64,000 nt of DNA from Halisarca cf. caerulea. Lineage: Eukaryota > Porifera > Demospongiae > Chondrillida > Halisarcidae. The position numbers were made by a program, and so were the translations under genes. The notes below the pieces were generated by a model. It saw only the letters and a program-made list of their open reading frames with translations. It was not told the DNA's origin and ran no database searches. The stretch is taken from positions 15,001 to 79,000 of the forward strand of contig CAUJGJ010000440.1 in the NCBI GenBank assembly GCA_963170055.1, in the 5' to 3' direction. The stretch's first letter is position 1. Each line of letters starts with the position of its first letter. Below, one piece after another: positions 11,104 through 23,900 of this stretch.

Positions 11104-14100
11104 ATGTCGTTGGGAGTCGAGCTTGGTGAGTACCATAGTACAAAAGAATGCTTTGAATTAACATATCACAAAATACTTCAAGGCTAAACCTAAGTTTGTT
11201 TTATTTAGATCAAAGTTTAGAGAACCTCTTACAAGAATTGGAGGCAATCTCTCCAAAGCAGTCTCCGAGTAGTAAAGAGGTGTTTGAATTTACTGATTCC
11301 TCAGCCAGTCAAAAGAACAGCAGTGTTCCTACAGATCCTCCGGCAACTTCTCCAGGGACACCGGATGGGGAGGAAAACATTCCGAAGATAAGGAACATTT
11401 ACGACGAATTAAACCCTTTGCCCACTGACCCGCCTCCGAAAAAACCCCCACGTTCGCAAGGATCTCCTCCGAACAAGAAACGTTCACAATCTTCTCAAAA
11501 CTCCAACGGGGAAGTCACGAAAACGGAGAAGTCGACAGCGAATGTATCCGAATTAGACGCTCTTTTAAAGACATTGGGCGACAACGTGCACAAAACGGCT
11601 AGCATTGCACAAGGTATGGCCAGTGTACTGTGGATGAAATCCGCTGTTACTTAATCCAATTAGCTTGTTCTTTTGTGTTGTTTTTGTATGTTATTATTAA
11701 TTATTAAAGTGCAATGTGTGCAACACTGGACGCCATACCCAGTAAAGCACTGTAGTGCAACACAAGACAATCAAAAACGAATGTTCAACATTCTATACAA
11801 GATTTTCCTGATATATGTAGGCGGACCTCCTGTGCAGAACACCCAGCCTCAGATGGCTACAGAGATGTCCTTAGATGACATGTTGGAAGAGCTTCAGACA
11901 ATGGAGCAAAGTTCTCAAGGGAAGGACAAGGAAGGTCCTCAGATGCCTGGGAACACAGGGAAGCCAAGTGTTGGCGGAGGGTCAACCACTACCAAGCAGC
12001 TGGATGCATTGCTGGTTGAGCTGTCTACCTTCAAACCCCCACCTCCTGCTTCACCCTCACCTACCTCAGGGAGACCACAAGAGGACACCGACTCAAACCA
12101 ACAGCAACCACAGCAGCAGCAGCAGCAACAACAGCAACAACAACAACAACAAGATCAACAACAGTACTCAGTTGTCAACAAGAAGAAAGAGGAGAAGAGA
12201 GAGTCACGTCCTCCCAAACGTCCAGTGACAGAAGCTCTGGACTCCATGTTACAGGAGCTTGGCACTGGAGTTCAACTGTCAGGAGTGGACACAACTCAGA
12301 AGGGTCACTGTGCAGCCTGTTCTAAGCCAATACATGGTAAACTGCTTAATGCCATGAACCAAACATGGCATCCTGAGCACTTTGTGTGTGCAATTTGTGA
12401 AGAAGAATTAGCCAGCAAGTCTTTCTATGAGTATGATGGCAAACCATATTGTGAGAAGGACTACAATGAAATGTTGGCTCCTCGCTGTGCTTACTGCAAT
12501 GGGCCCATTTTGGAGGTATGCTTGTATGCTATATGTGTTGTGATGGCCTCTCCTGTGTGTTTTATGTCAGCATTTGTGCAAAGTAGGCTAAGCTGAGACT
12601 CCGTTGTGTATGACATTGTATGTACGTACTTACCTGTATGTGTAGCATCATCTTCATCAGTGTGTGCTGCAACTGTGCTCATCAGTGTGTGTTGCAACTG
12701 TGCTCATCAGTGTGTGTTGCAACTATGCTCGTCAGTGGGTGTTGCAACTGTGCTCATCAGTGTGTGTTGCAACTATGTTTGTCAGTGTGTGTTGCAACTG
12801 TGCTCATCAGTGTGTGTTGCAACTGTGCTCATCAGTGTGTGTTGCAACTATGCTCGTCAGTGTGTGTTGCAACTGTGCTCATCTTTGTGTGCTGCCTCGT
12901 CCAGCGTTGCATTAATGCTATGAACAAGTCCTGGCATCCAGATCACTTTTTCTGTGCTTTGTGTGGCAAACTATTTGATGAAGACAACTTGAACTTCTTT
13001 GAAAAAGATGGAAAGGCATATTGCAAAGAAGACTACTTTGACAAATTTGCTGTGACATGTAAGAGGTGCTCCAAGGCTATAATGAGTGGCTACCTCTCTG
13101 CTGTGGGTTCCTATTGGCATCCCAACTGCTTCTCCTGTAAGGTATGTGAGGTTGGGCAGGTTGGAGGGAGCTTGGGGTTTGGGTGGGTCAAAGAAAGCTT
13201 GGGTTTGGGTGGGTGGGTCAAAGAAAGCTTGGGTTTTGGGTGGGTTGCAGAGAGCTTGGGTTTTGGGTGGGTTGAAGAGAGCTTGGGTTTGGGTGGGTTG
13301 AAGAGAGCTTGGATTTGGGTGGGTTGCAGAGAGCTTGGGTTTTGGGTGGGTTGAAGAGAGCTTGGGTTTGGGTGGGTTGAAGAGAGCTTGGATTTGGGTG
13401 GGTCAAAGAAAGCTTGGGTTTGGGTGGGTTGAAGAGAGCTTGGGTTTTGGGTGGGTTGAAGAGAGCTTGGGTTTTGGGTGGGTTGAAGAGAGCTTGCGTT
13501 TTGGGTGGGTTGAAGAGAGCTTGGGTTTGGGTGGGTTGCAGAGAGCTTGGGTTTGGGTGGGTTGAAGAGAGCTTGGGTTTGGGTGGGTTGAAGAGAGCTT
13601 GGGTTTGGGTGGGTTGAAGAGAGCTTGGTGTTTGGGTGGGTTGAAGAGAGCTTGGGTTTGGGTGGGTTGAAGAGAGCTTGGGTTTGGGTGGGTTGAAGAG
13701 AGCTTGGGTTTGGGTGGGTCGGAGAGAGCTTGCATTTGAGTTAGGGTTAGGATTGGAGTGAGCTTGGTGCATTTGCTTTGCTGACAGTTGACTGCCATGT
13801 GTTGACCAACAAAGAAGTGATATTAGGATAGATGTGTGAACTGCTGTGTGCTTCCTGTGTGATTGTTGGATGACACAAAGTCTGTTGTTTCTCTCTGACA
13901 TGGTAGTCCTGCCTGAAGTCTTTCCCAAAGATGAACTTCTTTGAACACGAGGGAGACCCATATTGCGAGCTCCACTACCACGCAGCCCGAGGGTCTCTCT
14001 GCTTCAAGTGCCAGCAACCTATCACTAAGGAGTGTGTCAATGCTATGGGAAAGAAATTCCATCCAGAGCACTTTGCTTGTGCCTTTTGCATGGAGCGTCT

Positions 14101-14179
14101 TAAGCAGGGCAATTTTAAAGAGCATCGTGGAAATGCCTACTGCAATGGTTGTTATAGCAAACTATTTGAAAAAAACTAG
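11104..14179 (+). CDS. PXN: Paxillin (LD motifs plus four LIM domains)
   Basis: Five exons: 11104-11125, 11209-11613, 11821-12515, 12905-13141 and 13907-14179, giving 543 residues. Paxillin is a focal-adhesion scaffold. Five leucine-rich LD motifs are visible: LENLLQELEAI (about residue 10), LDALLKTLGDNV (about 122), LDDMLEELQTME (about 160), LDALLVELSTF (about 200) and LDSMLQELGTGV (about 282). Four LIM domains follow from about residue 306 to the end (CAAC...HPEHFVCAIC, HPDHFFCALC, HPNCFSCKSC, HPEHFACAFC). A poly-Gln tract lies between the fourth and fifth LD motifs. Introns 3 and 4 carry different minisatellites. An ATTAAA at about 14233 could be the poly(A) signal, which would place the 3' end across the TAMM41 stop codon. 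Confidence 0.96.
12102..12167 (+). repeat. CAA/CAG repeat encoding poly-Gln in paxillin
   Basis: Mixed CAG and CAA codons encode about 20 glutamines broken by one Pro and one Asp. The mixed codons suggest the tract is tolerated as protein rather than a pure DNA expansion. Confidence 0.9.
12655..12892. repeat. 25-bp minisatellite in paxillin intron 3
   Basis: About nine copies of a 25-bp unit (TGTGCTCATCAGTGTGTGTT plus GCAAC). It runs to within about 15 bp of the 3' splice site at 12904. Confidence 0.88.
13150..13738. repeat. 26-bp minisatellite in paxillin intron 4
   Basis: About 22 copies of a 26-bp unit (GGGTTGAAGAGAGCTTGGGT plus TTGGGT) start a few bases after the donor of exon 4. Variants are AAAGAAAGC, GCAGAGAGC and 27-bp copies with TTTTGGG. 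Confidence 0.9.
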
Positions 14180-14243
14180 CAATTTACAAGAGCATGTCTG
14201 TAGTTTGTACATGGTTTGTGTATATGGACTGAATTAAAATGGT

Positions 14244-17200
14244 TCATTGTTGGAAATGGCCTTTTATCATTTTCCGTATTTTTTCTGAGCTATACTTCAC
14301 TGATCGCCCAAGCCCTGCCGTAAGGATGCCTTTAACACTTTGAGCAAGGCTAGACCACTTCACAATCCTTCGGAGGCCTATATAGTGGATAAAGGTTAAG
14401 TTTGGTCATGTGACTGTCATGTGATGTACATGCCTGTCATTACAGCTTGCTGAAGGGCTGTCCGGTTTAGGTTTGCATCATTCAGTAAAACAGATGACGG
14501 GAGATGATGTTTTAGTCCCTTGGGTAGATGGTCCAAATGGTGGTGTACACTTTGTGGACTTGTGTCCTATAGAGAGGAAATCAGCATAGTCTACCAGTGC
14601 ACCAGCAGACAGTCAACCAGTGCACCAGCAGACAGTCTACCAGTGCACCAGCAGACAGTCTACCAGTGCACCAGCAGACAGTCAACCAGTGCACCAGCAG
14701 ACAGTCAACCAGTGCACCAGCAGACAGTCAACCAGTGCACCAGCAGACAGTCAACCAGTGCACCAGCAGACAGTCTACCAGTGCACCAGCAGACAGTCTA
14801 CCAGTGCACCAGCAGACAGTCAACCAGTGCACCAACAGACAGTCAACCAGTGCACCAGCAGACAGTCAACCAGTGCACCAGCAGACAGTCTACCAGTGCA
14901 CCAGCAGACAGTCAACCAGTGCACCAGCAGACAGTCAACCAGTGCACCAGCAGACAGTCTACCAGTGCACCAGCAGACAGTCAACCAGTGCACCAGTAGA
15001 CAGTCAACCAGTGCACCAGCAGACAGTCAACCAGTGCACCAGCAGACAGTCTACCAGTGCACCAGCAGACAGTCTACCAGTGCACCAACAGACAGTCAAC
15101 CAGTGCACCAACAGACAGTCAACCAGTGCACCAGCAGACAGTCTACCAGTGCACCAACAGACAGTCAACCAGTGCACCAGCAGACAGTCTACCAGTGCAC
15201 CAACAGACAGTCTACCAGTGCACCAGCAGACAGTCAACCAGTGCACCAGCAGACAGTCAACCAGTGCACCAGCAGACAGTCAACCAGTGCACCAGCAGAC
15301 AGTCAACCAGTGCACCAGCACAGACAATTTTACCATCAGACGTGCACATACCACTTGGAAACTTACTTGCTCTAAGTAGCTCCCAACAACAGTGGTACAA
15401 CAAGACAGTTCTTCCAATCGAGTTGAGTATAACTGAAGAAATCTTTCAACCTGAGGTCGAACAATGTTTCTGACCTTATTTTTATCTTCTCCAATTATCA
15501 TACGGAGATCACCTTAGAAGGATATAATCTTACAATGAAAACAAACACAACACAAACAAGTGCACCACATCCCCCACTACTGGGATGGTAGACCATACCC
15601 ATTGGTAGAATATGTAACATAGTGACTGTGTTGGTTCTGTATGTTCTCCACTTTGTGTGAAACTCATTAATCTTGATCTACTAAGTCTTGTGGTTACCTT
15701 GTAGATGTGTGTATAACTAACTAGCTGCATGGTGTACCAAGGGAGCGCGCAGCGCCCCTTGTGTGGAACAATAGTGTCTTTGTTAGGCTGTAATGTATGC
15801 ATTGTAGGTTAGATGTGCTTGGAGTAGTGTGTCTAGGATTTGGAGTTATTTGAGTTGAATTATTGCTGAAATCGAGAACGGAGACGATTCCGCCAAGATC
15901 TGCAACAGCAACGTTACAAATACACCCTCTACTGGGATGCAGACCACACCCTCTACTGGGATGAAGATCACACCCACTGCTGGGATGCAGACCACACCCT
16001 CTACTGGGATGAAGATCACACCCACTACTGGGATGAAGATCACACCCACTACTGGGATGAAGATCACACCCACTACTGGGATGAAGATCACACCCTCTAC
16101 TGGGATGAAGATCACACCCTCTACTGGGATGAAGATCACACCCTCTACTGGGATGAAGATCACACCCTCTACTGGGATGAAGATCACACCCTCTACTGGG
16201 ATGAAGATCACACCCTCTACTGGGATGAAGATCACACCCTCTACTGGGATGAAGATCACACCATAGATACTCTAGACCACACCCACTACTGGGATTATGT
16301 AGATCATGCCCATTCCCTAGAATTGTATAGAATACACCCACTTGTGGGATGCAGACCACACCCATTTATGGGATGCAGACTACACCCTTTCTGGGATACA
16401 GACCACACCCACTTCTGTGATGGGGTAGATAGTGTCTTTGGGTTAACACACAAACAAGCAGGCCATTAAAGGCCAATGCAAAGTATGTGAGAACGGACCT
16501 TCATATGAAAGACCACTCAACACTGCAAAGAAGTCTTCCAAAGACACTTTCTCTGGAGACAGCAGCAAAGCTGTGTGGAGGGCATGTTCCAGATTTCTCT
16601 GCAAAGCCTCTGAGTACATGCCAGCACCATGTAACATCACAACCTGTACAGATGCGGTCATTCACAGACAAATACATCAAGGACACAACACTAGCCATAG
16701 CTGGTCACTTACTGGTTTGTGGAGTCTTCCACTTATGTACAAAGTTGTCCACTTCTCCAAGTCCTCCACAAAGCATTGTTCACTGATAACCCCATACTTC
16801 AAGAGCTACAAACAAAATTCATTCATTCACTGATTCCAACTAAACCCTGCAGGATCTCGGCTGTACAGACACAGACACCTTTAGGAGGAGTGCTGGTGGC
16901 TTAGTGGACCACTGATGTGACTACAGAGCTGGGCTATGGGATGGATCTAGGTCTATTCCCAGTGATGTTGTTTTTTGCCCTATTTCTCTGCACCCCCTAC
17001 CACCACCAAGAGAACTCAGAAGAATGAAGATTGTCTGCTACAGCTACCATACTGATTAACACTGTGTGAGTTGACAATTGACCTTATAATGATTATGTAC
17101 TTGTTTGCTTGTTTGTTACTTGTAACTATTTACTGGGTCCCCTGAAAAATAGCCAATGGGCTAAGCAGGTCCCCAGTCTAAATAAGAATAATCAATTAAT

Positions 17201-17808
17201 CAATCAATAGAAGCAAATACAAGCAAACAGACACAACCAACCAACCAACCAAACAAACAAACAAACAAACAAACTGGGAAGGGGGCTCGTTATTCATTAT
17301 GAAAAGAGGAAGAGATACAAAAGAAGCCTCGGATAGAGGAGACCCGGTAAGTGGCAAGGCAGTGCTGCGCATACCATGGATGGGTGCAGTGTGGGGGTGG
17401 GGGTGGGGATGCAAAGACAGTGATTGTCGAATGTAATGCACACTTCAAACTAGACAGTACCTGTCCTTGAACAGTTATTAGTGGATTGAAGTACACACAC
17501 GCTGGCAATTCCTGGACGAAAGAGACCGCTTTAGGTCCAATATACCTCAAACAAGAATAGTGCTGGCTGTTCATTTCAAGGTTAGCCTTATGCCACGAGC
17601 AAGGATCGTCGACGACGAATATCAAGTCCAACATTTTCCCCTGAAAGGCAACAAAAAGATGTCTGCTAAAGCGAACCATGTAGACTGCGTGTGTTAGTAC
17701 CAATGGAACTCCATACTGCTGAAAGGCAGCCGATCCATAAGCAAATACCATTCTGCAATAAGGGAAAAGGTTCCTTATACTTAAATAATAGCTTTCTACA
17801 CCGGCCAT
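14244..17808 (-). CDS. TAMM41: TAMM41-like mitochondrial phosphatidate cytidylyltransferase
   Basis: Tam41 makes CDP-diacylglycerol on the matrix side of the mitochondrial inner membrane for cardiolipin synthesis. Seven exons (minus strand): 17701-17808, 17461-17640, 16713-16805, 16499-16643, 15367-15512, 14434-14566 and 14244-14377, giving 312 residues. Matches include VFAYGS (nucleotidyltransferase glycine motif), [70 protein letters not shown] and VKGILTAG. The metal-binding Asp residues fall in LIFVVDDP. Intron 6 fits only with a GC-AG junction (CAG|GCATGT, 14378-14433), which restores the family motif across the splice. Intron 1 is 60 nt with no stop and could be retained as a 20-residue insert. 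The gene is tail to tail with paxillin, 64 bp between stops. Confidence 0.92.
14592..15326. repeat. 23-bp minisatellite in TAMM41 intron 5
   Basis: About 32 copies of a 23-bp unit (AGCAGACAGTCAACCAGTGC plus ACC) lie between exons 15367-15512 and 14434-14566. The main variants are TCTACC for TCAACC and AACAG for AGCAG, giving a distinctive variant order. All frames are open by periodicity only. Confidence 0.93.
15925..16264. repeat. 24-bp minisatellite in TAMM41 intron 4
   Basis: About 14 copies of a 24-bp unit (CTACTGGGATGAAGATCACA plus CCCT). Degenerate copies extend to about 16420. The intron also has an imperfect GC-rich hairpin near 15739-15762. Confidence 0.9.
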
Positions 17809-17977
17809 TTTGACATTCCGCAAATAATAATTTGTCCGTACCCAATTAAGCTATAGGTCCAATATAATATATCCAATCCTAACATTATTTTCATTTTTAC
17901 TAATTTATACCAGCCAAAGTACACTCTAGACCTAATTATTACGTATCAAAATAGTAAATTCAATTATAATTCATGAA
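17809..17977. other. Spacer between TAMM41 start and AP4B1 stop
   Basis: 169 bp, very AT-rich, no ORF. It should hold the TAMM41 promoter and the AP4B1 3' UTR, as both genes are on the minus strand. Confidence 0.6.
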
Positions 17978-20900
17978 TTATGGGAGTTCCAATGGATTTT
18001 GAGCAATCCACTTTCCAACAAGGCCTTCTCTGAAATGCTTGACAAAGGCACTAGCCTGGCTGGTGTTTTCACACTTGAGTGTCATCTTCAGCAGACCTGT
18101 TGACTTTAGGAGGTTAACCTCCACTAGGAAGTAATGTAGTGTTGCCACCTGAAGGATGGGGGGGGGGGGGGTAGCAAGAGGCTAAACTACAGCTAAGCAG
18201 AGATTTAGCTCACGTGTTGTGCAAATAGAAAGAACTTGATCTCTTCTTGTTCAGGAGGACTAGAGGCCACAGTGAGGATAGACTGCTCCTTCATTGTCTG
18301 AGTGAACTCAGAAGGAGTTGGGACAACATCCAATTCAAACTTGACCTCGTCCCTAAACCACAGAACATCAGAATTGGATGGACAACATTGGAATGAGGAT
18401 GGAGAACATTGGAATGAGAATGGAGAACTTTGGACAGAGGATGGAGAACATTGGAATGAGGATGAAGAACATTGTAAAGAGGATGAAGAGCAATGGAAAG
18501 AGGACGGAGAACATTGGAATGAGGACGTGGAACATTGGAATGAGGATGGAGAACACTGGAATGAGGATAAAGAACATTGGAGCATCCCTGAGCAAGAAAA
18601 GGCAATGCCTGAGTGAGCATATGTAGAAATAATAACTTACACAACTCTCAAATTGAACCATTTTTGCTGGAAATCTGAAGGACTTATGGTTGCATCCAGT
18701 TTTAAGAGAACAGATGGCGTAGTCTTAACCACAGGAGTGTGAGTTGAAGTAAAATCAATATCCCCCTGTCAGACAGACATCACTATTGTTAGTACAAAGC
18801 ACACACTACTAGTCAACTCTAGCAGGGGACAAAGCAGAGTCTTGTAACCTACCAGAAGATCAGCAATTGGCACTCCTTCACTCGAATGGTCTTCTTTATG
18901 CTGTGGAGTAGGTGTGCTTGGGGTGGAACTGGAGGACACCGTGTCTGTGACAAACCGACCGGCATCGAAAGTCAGCTCTGAAGTAGGCAATACTGGAGAT
19001 GAAGAAGTGACCTGTGTCACTACTCACACAAACACACACAAACCTCCTTTCAATGCTGATTGGGTAGCATTGTCATGAGTGAGGACATAAGGAGGTCTCT
19101 CCTCTACGAACCCATCAGAAAGCTCCTGGTACATCACTGACAATGTGTTAAACTCTGCAAACAATCCAAACTACAGAACAAAGAGCTAGTCATCCAAGAA
19201 GATTGATGCATGTCCTTGCAACGCACCCTTGGTAGTATGGTGTTTTCTTCTGTGACCTGCTTTGAACAACCACTACAAACAACTCTCTTTGCCTACAACG
19301 GCAGACAAAATCTAACTGTGAATGGGAATGTTCAAGGTTATAACCATCATCATCACCATCATCACCATTACCATCACCATCATCACCATCACCATCATCA
19401 CCATCACCATCACCATCACCATCAGCATCCCCATCACCATCAACATCACCATCACCATCACCATCACCATCACCATCAGCATCAGCATCACCATCAACAT
19501 CACCATCACCATCACCATCACCATCATCAACACCACCATCATCACAGGGAAGTCACCAGAAAAGAGCAATGCACATCAATGAGTCGATTGCCATTTTGTA
19601 GTTAAACACTATTCCCCATATTTATTCATATTCTACTGCTACACTAAAAAGTGTTGCAGCAGCAAAGACTTCACCAAAACCAGTGGAAGCATAGTCTGGC
19701 CTGCTACAACCGTCCCACTAACCCCTTCCTCCCCTCTCCCCCCTCTAGCAGGCCAGACTAGTGGAAGCAATGATCTATGGATGAAGTGCATTGCAGCCAC
19801 ATTTGCTGAGCTTGCTAGACTTCAAAGCAATAGAAAAACAATTACTACTTTGCACCCAATCAAATTTTCTGTCACCATCGCCACACCTTCACCTCAGCAT
19901 AGTGTCATCAACACCATGATCATCATCATCAACACCATGATCATCATCATCACCATCACGCCATGATCATCATCATCATCACCATCATCATCACTATTAT
20001 CAACACCATCACCAATACTATCATCATTGGAAATACCAAATCTACTTACAACTCACTTCATTGATGTCCTGTTTAAGAAGTCTATAGTAGAGCATTCCTC
20101 TGTCATGAACATCCATATCTGATTCCTCATCTGTAGTAACATGGTTGGGAGGTCATGTGCGGGTCATGTGCTGGTCATGTGTAGCAGGTCATGATACATC
20201 TACGTACATACGTATACTGAAATATCAGTATATAATCCAACACTCAATGTGACTTGAAAAAGTGTTGGATTAGGAGGTTGTCAGATTACAGAGTGACTCT
20301 TAGCATATTCTAACCTGGTGATTGTATATACCTCATAAGACAGTCAGATTAAAGAGAATGCTGGATTATAGAGGTGTTGGATTACAGAGGTCTCACTGCT
20401 TTATGGCCTTATGCACGAAAGTCCCCAGAAAATAAAGAGCAGCTCATAAATTGAGTGCTTTATGACACTAAACACAGTTCGTTTTTAACTATTCATGTTC
20501 TATTGCTACTCTAAAATCAATTAGATCTCAGTCCAGCACTCTAGTCCCATTTTCAAACCCAAAAGGCTACTGCAGGTTGTAGCTAGGGTCGGGCTTTTTG
20601 TAGGCACAAAAATGTATGTGGACTATCAGAAACCACATGCCAGCCAACACTGATCCAAGTACAGACCCACAAACCACTTGGGGCTTGATCTTCTGGACTT
20701 CTACCTAAACAATAATTACTACTTCACACCCGATCAAGTTTCCTTTCACTGGTCACAAGCACCTTTACCCAAGCTCATTGTGAAACAGGATTGTTGACAA
20801 TACCACAGGATTGGAAAGTTATATATTTAGATATGCTATTTAATAAATACATAATCAAGAATCCCACTATATGCAATATCTGATACCACATAAAACTGTA

Positions 20901-23900
20901 TGTCAAGAAAATTGCAAAATTAAAAATCGCATAGTGTCTATGGTAGTCACAAAACATACTTTTTACTTTGCATAACATATCAATCCTATGGTAAATTCTA
21001 GAAATGGCTCCCACTCTACTGTGCTCTGCTGGGTCACACCCACCACCCACAAGAGACCCTCCTCAAAGCTCTTCACTGGTGAGGTCGACACACCACTACA
21101 GTTCCTTACCAATGGCGTACTCCAGTAATCTTCCTAGTGTCTCCTGACACTCAGGTGGATGCTTGAAGAACAACTTCATCCCAGTAGTCAGGAGTTGGAG
21201 CTTCACCGAGGATGGTTCTTCAGCCACCCTTGATGCCATGGTCTCTAGAGTATAGGGACTGCCTGGTATAAGCTGAGGAGCAAGTGCAGGAGGTCATGAG
21301 GGGGTCACATGACAACACACCACCATAACACTGACATCACCAAACTCTCCAAGGATCCAAATGTAAGCTGCTTTTCCTCTATCAGTCACATCATCTTCAA
21401 CAGACTTTGGGAGCGAAGGAAGAACTACTTCCAACATGCTTTCATAATTCCTAAGGATCTCTAACAGTACACATAGCAAACATAATAGATTTTTTCTAAA
21501 TCTATTTTTTTCTTCAGACTAACTTGTAAATGCAAAGAGTGTTTCAGATGTGATATGCTTCACCTCAAGTGACAGCAGAGAAAGGAGTTTTACGACACAT
21601 GTTTGAGCATGCTCAGGGATCTTGAGTGCCATAGTACCTAGTGCCTCAATGCTCTTCCTCGACACAAGCACATTTACATCGGTAGAATATTCACTACAAA
21701 AGGAACCACACCCGTGTGTACAGAGAAACCACACCCACATGTACACAGGAACCACTCCCACACATACATAGGAACCACTCCCACACGTACATAGGAACTA
21801 CTCACACATGTACACAGGAACCACTCCCGCATGTACATAGGAACCACTCCCACATGTACATAGGAACTACTCACACATGTACACAGGAACCACTCCCGCA
21901 TGTACATAGGAACCACTCCCACATGTACACAGGAACCACTCCCACACATACATAGGAACCACTCCCGCATGTACACAGGAACCACTCACACATGTATATA
22001 GGAACCACTCCCACACGTACACAGGAACCACTCCCGCATGTACATAGGAACCACTCCCACATGTACATAGGAACTACTCACACATGTACATAGGAACCAC
22101 TCCCGCATGTACATAGGAACCACTCCCACACGTACATAGGAACCACTCCTGCATGTACATAGGAACCACTCCCACATGTACACAGGAACCACTCCCACAT
22201 GTACATAGGAACCACTCCCACACGTACACAGGAACCACTCCCGCATATACATAGGAACCACTCCCACATGTACACAGGAACCATAGGAACCACTCCCACA
22301 TGTACACAGGAACCACTCCCACATGTACATAGGAACCACTCCTACATGTACATAGGAACCACTCCCACACGTACATACATAGGAACCAATCCCACACATA
22401 CATAGGAACCACTCCCACATGTACATAGGAACCACTCCTACATGTACATAGGAACCACTCCCACACGTACGTACATAGGAACCAATCCCACACGTACATA
22501 GGAACCACTCCCACATGTACACAGGAACCACTCCCACATGTACACAGGAACCACTCCCACACATACATAGGAACCACTCCCACACATACGTACATAGGAA
22601 CCACTCCCACACGTACATAGGAACCACTCCCACATATTATACGTACCGTACCCGCTCTAAAAATTCGTCATTCCAATTTTTCGTCAGGCAAAAACAACTG
22701 GTATTTCATTACTCTAATCCAGACGAATACCATGCGCTCTAATTTTTGTCACATTACTCTAAATTTCGTCACTGGCCGGAAGCAATCTAATTATTCGTCA
22801 CAAAGGGGTTTGTTCTTTTGTTTCCATAATTCGTAGTTGCTGTCGTCCATGTTTCAGCTGCGGCAGCCGTTTCTGGTATTTTGAAGGACCTAGTTCCTCT
22901 CGCATGAGTGTTGATGGCTGAATACTGCAGTGATTCTGATTCCGTCTTGTGTACTCCACCTCAAGTTCATACACCAGATGGTTGTTTTTGCACCCCAGAG
23001 CGGGATGATCAGCTTTCGGATCAGCCCTCAGATCATCCCGAATTTTCGCACAGCGACTCTAACGATGTAGAGGATGTCGTAGACCTGTGTGACAGCGATA
23101 CAGAGAATCAGCCCAAGCTGAAAGGTCGGAAAATAACAGATTTTTTTAAGCCTCAAAGCCAGTACACTGGCAAAGATATTCGTTCGTTCGGAGTAAGTCA
23201 GCATCGTTCTCGTCCAAAGAACCCTTCGAAGCAAAGTACAGGCTCTACAGCTGTCATTACTGCGCCAGCCAAATCAAAAGGTAAAAGATCAAACGTGTAC
23301 ACGACCTACACACTAGGAAAGAAATTTGAAGTTTTGGAGTATATCAACGCAGGTCACATGGATACTGATGCTGGTAGGCACTTCGGCATAGCTAGAACCA
23401 CTATTCGGTCATGGAAGGGTATGGAATGTGAGCCGAAACAAAGAATTGCCTCAAAGCTGAAGGGTAAGCATGCAAAGAAGGGTTCTGGACGGCCACTGTC
23501 ATACAGCATTGCACTAGAAGATAAACTGGTGCAGTGGATATTAGAGTCTCGCGATCTACAACTTCCTGTACAAAGGAAGGTGATACAACAAAAAAGAAGT
23601 GGCCTTGATTCAGCCGACGAACCCTGAATTTCGAGCATCTGATGGTTGGCTTCAAAAATTTATGACCCTGAATTCACTTTCATTGCGCAGACACACTTCA
23701 ATCCAGCAGAAGTTACCAGGTGATTTGGAGAAGAAACTGGAAGAATTCATGAGCAGCGTTCAAGCCTTGAGGAAACGTCATGATTTCCCCAGCAATTTGA
23801 TTATCAATATGGATGAAACTCCAATTTTTTTTGACACTCAAGGAGAAAGAACGGTGAACAAGAAAGGTGTTAGGGAAGTTCGTGTGAGAGGAACCACCGG

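Noticed and set aside
14520..15473. Gln/Thr/Ser-rich ORFs in three frames
   Set aside because: 23-bp repeat translation inside TAMM41 intron 5.
15739..15762. GC-rich hairpin AAGGGAGCGC...GCGCCCCTTG as a terminator or RNA
   Set aside because: Imperfect short palindrome in an intron; no RNA family features and bacterial-type terminators do not apply.
19210..19605. Poly-His ORF (metal-binding candidate)
   Set aside because: CATCAC repeat in an AP4B1 intron, antisense to the gene, overlapping a real exon on the other strand.
22646..22670. CENP-B box in the pogo TIR or in the 104-bp satellite
   Set aside because: Neither contains the core TTCG...A..CGGG pattern, so a direct CENP-B box link between transposon and satellite is not supported.
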